Source: Rhodospirillales bacterium
Lineage (GTDB): Bacteria > Pseudomonadota > Alphaproteobacteria > Rhodospirillales > JAPHTL01
Length of the DNA: 10,811 nucleotides
Assembly: GCA_026193355.1 (NCBI GenBank)
Contig: JAPHTL010000330.1
Span: 1 to 10,811, forward strand
Direction: 5' to 3'
This document shows, piece by piece, positions 6,787 through 10,811 of the stretch. The notes beneath the pieces are model-generated. The model was not told the DNA's origin. It did no database searches and saw only the letters and a list, made by a program, of their open reading frames with translations. A program made the position numbers and the translations under genes. Every line of letters begins with the position of its first letter. The stretch's first letter is position 1.

Positions 6787-7716
6787 ATGGGTACGCAGTC
6801 TTTGCGGGCGATTGTCGAGGTATCCAAACGGGTGCAAACGGCACTGGCCGCCAGAACGCCCGTTATCGCGCTGGAAAGCACGATCATCGCCCATGGCCTG
6901 CCCTGGCCGGATAATATTGAAACAGCTCGCGAAATGGAAGCTGCGATTCGCGCAGAAGGGGCCGAACCGGCAACCATTGGCGTCGTCGCCGGACAGCCGA
7001 TTGTCGGTCTTTCGCCCAAAGAACTGGAACACCTGGCGAAGGGGGGCGAAGTCCTCAAGATCAGCCGCCGCGACCTTGGTTTCGCCATCGCAAATGCCGC
7101 CGATGGCGCGACGACGGTTTCGTCGACCATGTATCTGGCCCATGTCGCCGGAATCCGTTTTTTTGCAACTGGCGGCATCGGCGGCGTCCATCGCGGCGCA
7201 ATGGAAAGTTTCGATATTTCCGCCGATCTGGGGGAACTGGCGCGCACACCCGTCGCCGTCGTTTGCAGCGGCGCGAAGAACATCCTTGATCTTCCTGCAA
7301 CGCTTGAATGCCTTGAAACCCTTGGGGTTCCCGTTATCGGCCATGGAACAAACGACTTTCCCGCCTTTTATGCGCAGACCAGTGGGCTTCACCTGGACCA
7401 GCGCGCCGATACCCCGGAACAGGTCGCCCGAATTGTCGCCGCACATTGGGGGATCGGACTCAACGGCGGCGTTGTCATCGCCAACCCGGTCCCGCCCGAG
7501 GCCGCGCTGGAAGCGGACCGCATGGACGCCCTCATCACGGACGCCATCACCGAGGCGGGGAAAAAGGGGATCGCGGGCAAAGCCGTGACGCCGTTCCTGC
7601 TACGCAGGCTTGCCAAGGAAACGGGGGGCGAAAGCCTGAAGGCGAACAAGGCGCTCGCCGTTGCGAACGCGCGACTGGCCGCGCGGATCGCGGTTGCATT
7701 TTCAAGGCTCGGCTGA
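6787..7716 (+). CDS. psuG: Pseudouridine-5'-phosphate glycosidase PsuG
   Basis: PsuG reversibly splits the C-glycosidic bond of pseudouridine 5'-phosphate to give uracil and ribose 5-phosphate, in pseudouridine salvage. The 309-residue protein matches the family from end to end. It has ALESTIIAHG near the start with Glu30 (equivalent to E. coli Glu31), Lys91 in EVLKISRRD (equivalent to Lys93), and Lys164 in VCSGAKNILD (equivalent to Lys166, the Schiff-base lysine). The motifs TTVSSTM, FATGGIGGVHRGA and LNGGVVIANPVP are also typical. The ATG follows GAGGAG by three bases. The gene is transcribed away from nosZ. The partner kinase PsuK, often adjacent, is not in this window, so the kinase is elsewhere or the enzyme uses another phosphate source. 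Confidence 0.95.
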   Translation: MGTQSLRAIVEVSKRVQTALAARTPVIALESTIIAHGLPWPDNIETAREMEAAIRAEGAEPATIGVVAGQPIVGLSPKELEHLAKGGEVLKISRRDLGFAIANAADGATTVSSTMYLAHVAGIRFFATGGIGGVHRGAMESFDISADLGELARTPVAVVCSGAKNILDLPATLECLETLGVPVIGHGTNDFPAFYAQTSGLHLDQRADTPEQVARIVAAHWGIGLNGGVVIANPVPPEAALEADRMDALITDAITEAGKKGIAGKAVTPFLLRRLAKETGGESLKANKALAVANARLAARIAVAFSRLG

Positions 7717-7807
7717 CACCGAACACCCCACCGATTGGCGAATAGTTAACTTTTTACCCATATCTTGTGGCCTCTTGACCAGTGACCACCGACAAGGGGG
7801 ATTCCGC

Positions 7808-8617
7808 ATGTCCGAACAGAATGGCGAAGGCGGCACAGTTCATCGGCTGATACCGGGTGGGAAAGACAATTCCAGGCACGCACATCCGGAAGATTCCGTT
7901 GAAACACTGCGCAGCGATTTCAGCGACCTTCGCGACGAGATCCGGCGGCGCGACGATATCCTTAAAATGGTGCTTGAGCGCCTGCCGACGGGCGCAGGAC
8001 ACCACGCCCAGGACAGCGAAGCGGAATCCACGCCGTCGCTTCATCGCCAACTGGCGACAGCGGAGGCCGAGCGCGACGCGGCCAAGGCGCGCTTCCGGGA
8101 ATTGCGCAAGCTGGTCTCCACCCTTGTCGGGAAGGCGGGAAACTTCATCCGGCCCGCCTCCGAAGACCCGACCGTCCGCATGATGAAGGACGAAATCACC
8201 TCACTCCGCCAGGACATGTCCGATGGCTGGGAGGTTCTGTCACAGATTCAGGCCCGTCTGGACGCAATGGATTTTGGCGGCATCCCTTCGGCCGGCGGCG
8301 CTTCGGCTCATGCCATTTCGGATTCCGGAGCGAAGGGCGCCGGAAAGAACCCCTTCGAGGCGTTGGCCCGCGATGTCGCCGCCATGAAGGATCAATGGGC
8401 GGCGGATCGCGCGGTGATCGCCGAGATGCGCCTCGACATGAACAAAATGGCCGCAGGGGAAGCCGTGACGCCAGCGACGCATTTCGAATCGGGCGCTTCC
8501 GGTGAGGATGCGGAGACGCGCGCGCAGGTTTCGGAATTGCGCGAAACCGTCGAAGACATCCGCACACGGGTGGTGCGCTTCATGCTGGAGCAAATGCGGA
8601 TGGGCGGAAAGAAGTGA
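7808..8617 (+). CDS. Unrecognised soluble coiled-coil protein
   Basis: I do not recognise this 269-residue protein. It has no signal peptide, membrane helix or cysteine. It is rich in charged residues and Ala, with several helical heptad-like blocks: about residues 30-58 (VETLRSDFSDLRDEIRRRDD), 75-108, 120-153 (ITSLRQDMSDGWEVLSQIQA) and 233-263 (QVSELRETVEDIRTRVVRFM). Ala/Gly-rich linkers separate them, for instance around 157-178. This pattern suggests a cytoplasmic oligomeric scaffold or a partner of a larger complex, but no function can be assigned. The ATG is preceded by AAGGGGG seven bases away. It lies 91 bases after psuG, so it may be co-transcribed with it; it ends 27 bases before a strong terminator. 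Confidence 0.8.
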   Translation: MSEQNGEGGTVHRLIPGGKDNSRHAHPEDSVETLRSDFSDLRDEIRRRDDILKMVLERLPTGAGHHAQDSEAESTPSLHRQLATAEAERDAAKARFRELRKLVSTLVGKAGNFIRPASEDPTVRMMKDEITSLRQDMSDGWEVLSQIQARLDAMDFGGIPSAGGASAHAISDSGAKGAGKNPFEALARDVAAMKDQWAADRAVIAEMRLDMNKMAAGEAVTPATHFESGASGEDAETRAQVSELRETVEDIRTRVVRFMLEQMRMGGKK

Positions 8618-8644
8618 CGGATCGCCCCATGTGACAAACGAGGG

Positions 8645-8670
8645 AAAAGGCCGCCAGCAGGCGGCCTTTT
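8645..8670. terminator. Bidirectional intrinsic terminator
   Basis: A perfect eleven-base stem, AAAAGGCCGCC / GGCGGCCTTTT, with an AGCA loop gives a GC core followed by a T run on both strands. It sits between two converging genes, 27 bases after the coiled-coil stop and 31 bases after the aminotransferase stop, and should end both transcripts. Confidence 0.92.
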
Positions 8671-8701
8671 CGTTTCATCCTGTCGGGGGCTGGTGGTGAT
8701 A

Positions 8702-9886
8702 TCAGCCTTGCGTCAGCTCCCTGTTCGCCGCGGGCAAGGCGGTGCCAACCGTGATACCCGCGCCCGCATCCGCCAGCACACTTTCCAGCGCGCCGAGGCA
8801 CAGGGTCACGTTCACGGGCGTAGCGCTTTGCCCCATCAGGCCGATTCGCCAAACCTTTCCGGCAAGGGCGCCAAGCCCGGCCCCGATTTCAAGCCCGTAG
8901 TCGTCAAGAAGCCTCCGGCGAACCGCGGCCTCGTCCACGCCTTCTGGAACCGTCACCGAATTGAGCTGCGGCAGACGGTGTTCCTCGGCGACAAACAGGC
9001 CAAGGCCCATGGCCTCCAGACCAGCGGCAAGGGCGTTGTACATGCGGCGATGGCGGGCCCAGCCGTCCTGTATGCCTTCTTCGCGGATCATCACAAGGGA
9101 TTCGTGCAACGCATAAAGCGCATTGACCGGGGCCGTATGGTGATAGGTCCGGGGCGCACCGCCGCTTCCCCCCCAGTATCCCATGACGAGATTCAGATCC
9201 ATAAACCAGCTCTGCACCGGGGCGTTGCGCCCCCTGATCCGTTCGACAGCGCGTTCCCCGAAGGTGACCGGCGAAATGCCCGGCACACAGGAAAGACACT
9301 TTTGCGAACCGCTGTAGACGGCGTCCGCACCCCATTCATCGACAAGGACGGGCGTACCGCCCAACGAGGTCACGGCATCAACGATGCTGAGCGCCCCATG
9401 TTTCGCCGCAAGCGCGCAGAGCGCGCTTGAATCCGAACGAACGCCCGTTGACGTTTCACCATCCACCCAGCACATCGCCCGCGCGCCGGGGTTCGCCTTC
9501 AGTGCGTCTTCCGCCTTTTGCAGGTCAACCGGATCACCCCAGCGGTCTTCGACAACCACCGGCGTCCCGCCGCAACGGCCGACGATTTCCTTCATCCGGC
9601 CGCCGAACACGCCATTGACGCAGACCACAACGACATCGCCAGGCTCGATGAGGTTGACGAGACAGGTTTCCATGCCCGCCGAGCCGGGCGCGGATATGGG
9701 CAGCGTCAGATCGTTTTCCGTTCTGAAGACATAGCGCAGCATCTCCTTCACTTCGTCCATCATCCCAACGAATGTCGGGTCAAGATGTCCGACCGTCGGC
9801 CGTGACAAGGCGGCCAGAACCCGCGGGTGAATGTCCGAAGGGCCAGGCCCCATCAATGTACGTCGGGGTGGATTGAAGGATTTCAT
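8702..9886 (-). CDS. Class V aminotransferase, alanine/serine-glyoxylate aminotransferase family
   Basis: This is a 394-residue PLP-dependent enzyme of the class V group that includes alanine-glyoxylate, serine-glyoxylate and ureidoglycine-glyoxylate aminotransferases. Family marks are GPGPSDIHPRVL near the start, GHLDP (33-37), APGSAGMET (66-74), Asp170 in SIVDAVTSLGG (cofactor pyridine contact), and the PLP lysine Lys196 in YSGSQKCL. The Arg in KVWRIGLMG near residue 350 is the usual substrate-carboxylate contact. Length is normal. It probably moves an amino group to glyoxylate, giving glycine and a keto acid; the amino donor cannot be told from sequence. The Shine-Dalgarno is poor (GAGG about 14 bases upstream). 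The gene stands alone, divergent from the stator gene. Confidence 0.9.
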   Translation of the reverse strand: MKSFNPPRRTLMGPGPSDIHPRVLAALSRPTVGHLDPTFVGMMDEVKEMLRYVFRTENDLTLPISAPGSAGMETCLVNLIEPGDVVVVCVNGVFGGRMKEIVGRCGGTPVVVEDRWGDPVDLQKAEDALKANPGARAMCWVDGETSTGVRSDSSALCALAAKHGALSIVDAVTSLGGTPVLVDEWGADAVYSGSQKCLSCVPGISPVTFGERAVERIRGRNAPVQSWFMDLNLVMGYWGGSGGAPRTYHHTAPVNALYALHESLVMIREEGIQDGWARHRRMYNALAAGLEAMGLGLFVAEEHRLPQLNSVTVPEGVDEAAVRRRLLDDYGLEIGAGLGALAGKVWRIGLMGQSATPVNVTLCLGALESVLADAGAGITVGTALPAANRELTQG

Positions 9887-9925
9887 TGTTGTTCGAATGC
9901 CTCTTTATCGTTGTCTTGTTGTTAT

Positions 9926-9948
9926 GCGCCGTCGTGAATAGACGGCGC
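9926..9948. other. GC-rich inverted repeat upstream of the aminotransferase
   Basis: GCGCCGTC and GACGGCGC form a perfect eight-base inverted repeat with a seven-base spacer, 39 bases upstream of the aminotransferase start. No T run follows on either strand, so it is not a terminator. It could be an operator or a leader hairpin for the aminotransferase. Confidence 0.45.
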
Positions 9949-10027
9949 CCGTCGTGCGCCGCCGCCTGTATCGCCCCTCGCCTGATCTCCAGACGGTTAG
10001 CACGATCACCCGCCACTGACAAAAAAA

Positions 10028-10094
10028 ATTGGTATTACCTGTATCAAAGCGCCAGAAGCAGAAACCACATTAACGAAAAATTGTGGTATTATCC
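10028..10094. promoter_or_regulatory. Two GGTATTA repeats, operator candidate (GntR/FadR-subfamily style)
   Basis: TTGGTATTACC (10029-10039) and GTGGTATTATCC (10083-10094) share GGTATTA-C and are spaced 54 bases apart in the same direction. The first has GGT-N3-ACC symmetry, like the sites of FadR-subfamily GntR regulators such as PdhR and LldR, and lies inside a longer imperfect repeat TTGGTA-N7-TATCAA. Near the second copy, ACCACA (10064-10069) and TGTGGT (10082-10087) form a further inverted repeat. A regulator is inferred, not shown. Confidence 0.35.
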
Positions 10095-10184
10095 GCGGAC
10101 AGCCGGCTGGCCTTTCAGGCTTTGTACGCAAAAGAAAAAATAAAATTTTTTGCTCAACGGAAAGCGCGGGAACGAGGTGCGGGA

Positions 10185-10811
10185 ATGGATTTTGCGACAC
10201 TTGTCGGATTGGTCTCCGGTGTCGGCGTCGTGGTTCTGGCCATCGCAACAGGCTCCGACCTTGGTATCTTCCTCAATCTGACCGGCATTCTGATCGTGCT
10301 TGGCGGAACCTTCGCCGCAACGCTGATCAAGTTTCCGCTAACCAGTGTGTTCGGCGCCTTCAAGCTGGCGGTCATGACGGCATTCATTGAACAGGGCCAG
10401 AACCCCCGCATACTCGTAGAGGTGGCCGAAGAACTGGCCCAGCGGGTACGCAAGGGAAACATGCTGGCGCTGGAAAACGCCGAAGTCGACAACAGGTTCT
10501 TCCAGAAAGGCATCCAGCTTTGCGTCGACGGACACAACGCGGAATTCATCGAAAAGGTTTTGACGACCGAGATGGACAATTCAATCCATCACCACGAGGT
10601 AGGCGAGAAGATTTTTCGCGCCATGGGGGAATCCGCTCCCGCCTTCGGCATGATCGGAACGCTTGTCGGCCTTGTGCAGATGCTGTCCAGCATGGACGAC
10701 CCAAAGACCATCGGCCCGGCAATGGCTGTGGCCCTGCTGACCACGCTTTACGGCGCATTGATCGCCAATCTGGTCGCCCTTCCCATCGCTGAAAAACTGA
10801 ACCTGCGACGC
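10185..10811 (+). CDS. motA: Flagellar motor stator protein MotA/PomA, partial (5' end)
   Basis: MotA/PomA and MotB/PomB form the ion channel stator that drives flagellar rotation. The first 209 codons are present and the frame is open to the window edge; full-length homologues are about 250 aa. It looks closer to the PomA type than to E. coli MotA. It begins MDFATLVGL, with helices 1 and 2 at about 5-22 and 28-48. A cytoplasmic segment follows with Arg89, Lys90 and Glu97, matching the PomA residues 88, 89 and 96 that contact the rotor protein FliG. Helices 3 and 4 contain GMIGTLVGLVQML and GPAMAVALLTTLYGA. The ATG follows GAGGTG by five bases. Ion choice (H+ or Na+) cannot be decided; a motB/pomB gene is expected next. 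Confidence 0.92.
   Translation, partial: MDFATLVGLVSGVGVVVLAIATGSDLGIFLNLTGILIVLGGTFAATLIKFPLTSVFGAFKLAVMTAFIEQGQNPRILVEVAEELAQRVRKGNMLALENAEVDNRFFQKGIQLCVDGHNAEFIEKVLTTEMDNSIHHHEVGEKIFRAMGESAPAFGMIGTLVGLVQMLSSMDDPKTIGPAMAVALLTTLYGALIANLVALPIAEKLNLRR

Larger units (their letters stand above)
9887..10184. promoter_or_regulatory. Divergent regulatory gap between aminotransferase and stator genes
   Basis: This 298-base gap has no credible gene. It changes from GC-rich (left half) to strongly AT-rich (10021-10047 and 10130-10151). It must hold promoters for both flanking genes. The A-tract run before the stator gene includes TAAAAT at 10141-10146, a possible -10 element, but I find no -35 at proper spacing. 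No sigma-54 (GG-N10-GC) or sigma-28 pattern is evident. Confidence 0.6.

Noticed and set aside
6721..7446. Minus-strand open frame of 241 codons opposite psuG
   Set aside because: It is antisense to a gene whose three catalytic residues are conserved, and it overlaps the regulatory palindrome upstream of nosZ.
7746..7757. CtrA-like site (TTAAC ... TTTAC) upstream of the coiled-coil gene
   Set aside because: The second half and the spacing do not fit TTAA-N7-TTAA; a chance AT-rich match is more likely.
7661..7807. Upstream extension of the coiled-coil gene to a start at 7661
   Set aside because: The extension overlaps the end of psuG and lacks a ribosome binding site, while the ATG at 7808 has AAGGGGG at good spacing.
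8693..9430. Plus-strand open frame of 245 codons opposite the aminotransferase
   Set aside because: It is antisense to a well-conserved PLP enzyme and begins by the terminator; no family signal.
10105..10127. Sigma-54 or sigma-28 promoter for the stator gene
   Set aside because: TGGCC is present but no GC falls at the required ten-base spacing after GG, and no TAAA-N15-GCCGATAA-like element is visible.

Overview
The left two thirds of this window (1-6563, all on the minus strand) is the front part of a nitrous oxide reduction (nos) cluster. In transcription order it reads nosZ, a dihaem cytochrome c, a second dihaem cytochrome c, a six-helix membrane protein (NosB candidate), nosD, and the first 34 codons of a Tat-exported protein that looks like the ferredoxin NosG. 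The NosZ is of the 'atypical' or clade II type: it has a plain Sec signal peptide without a twin-arginine motif, a DTHHP copper-site motif and a CTEFC CuA loop. The Z-B-D-G order matches the Wolinella type of nos cluster, here with two dihaem cytochromes inserted between nosZ and nosB. N2O would be reduced in the periplasm, with the cytochromes as likely electron donors and NosB/NosD/NosG serving maturation or electron supply.

The nosZ upstream region (6564-6786) contains a perfect FNR/NNR-type palindrome, TTGAC-N4-GTCAA, the kind of site expected for oxygen or nitric-oxide control of denitrification genes. Long hairpins lie after nosZ and after the second cytochrome gene. They divide the cluster into nosZ / cytochromes / nosB-D-G and could tune relative expression.

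The right third is ordinary chromosomal content. It holds psuG (pseudouridine-5'-phosphate glycosidase, plus), an unrecognised soluble coiled-coil protein (plus), a strong bidirectional terminator, a class V aminotransferase of the alanine/serine-glyoxylate family (minus), a 298-base AT-rich divergent regulatory gap with operator-like repeats, and the first 209 codons of a MotA/PomA flagellar stator protein (plus), cut by the window end.

The organism looks like a motile, moderately GC-rich, denitrifying proteobacterium. The PomA-like stator, psuG and gene style suggest an alphaproteobacterium (Rhodospirillales-like), but that is an inference without any search. I see no tRNA, rRNA, CRISPR, insertion sequence or integrase. 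I find no wholly unknown system; the less-studied parts are the cytochrome pair, the NosB candidate, the NosZ C-terminal extension and the hairpin layout.
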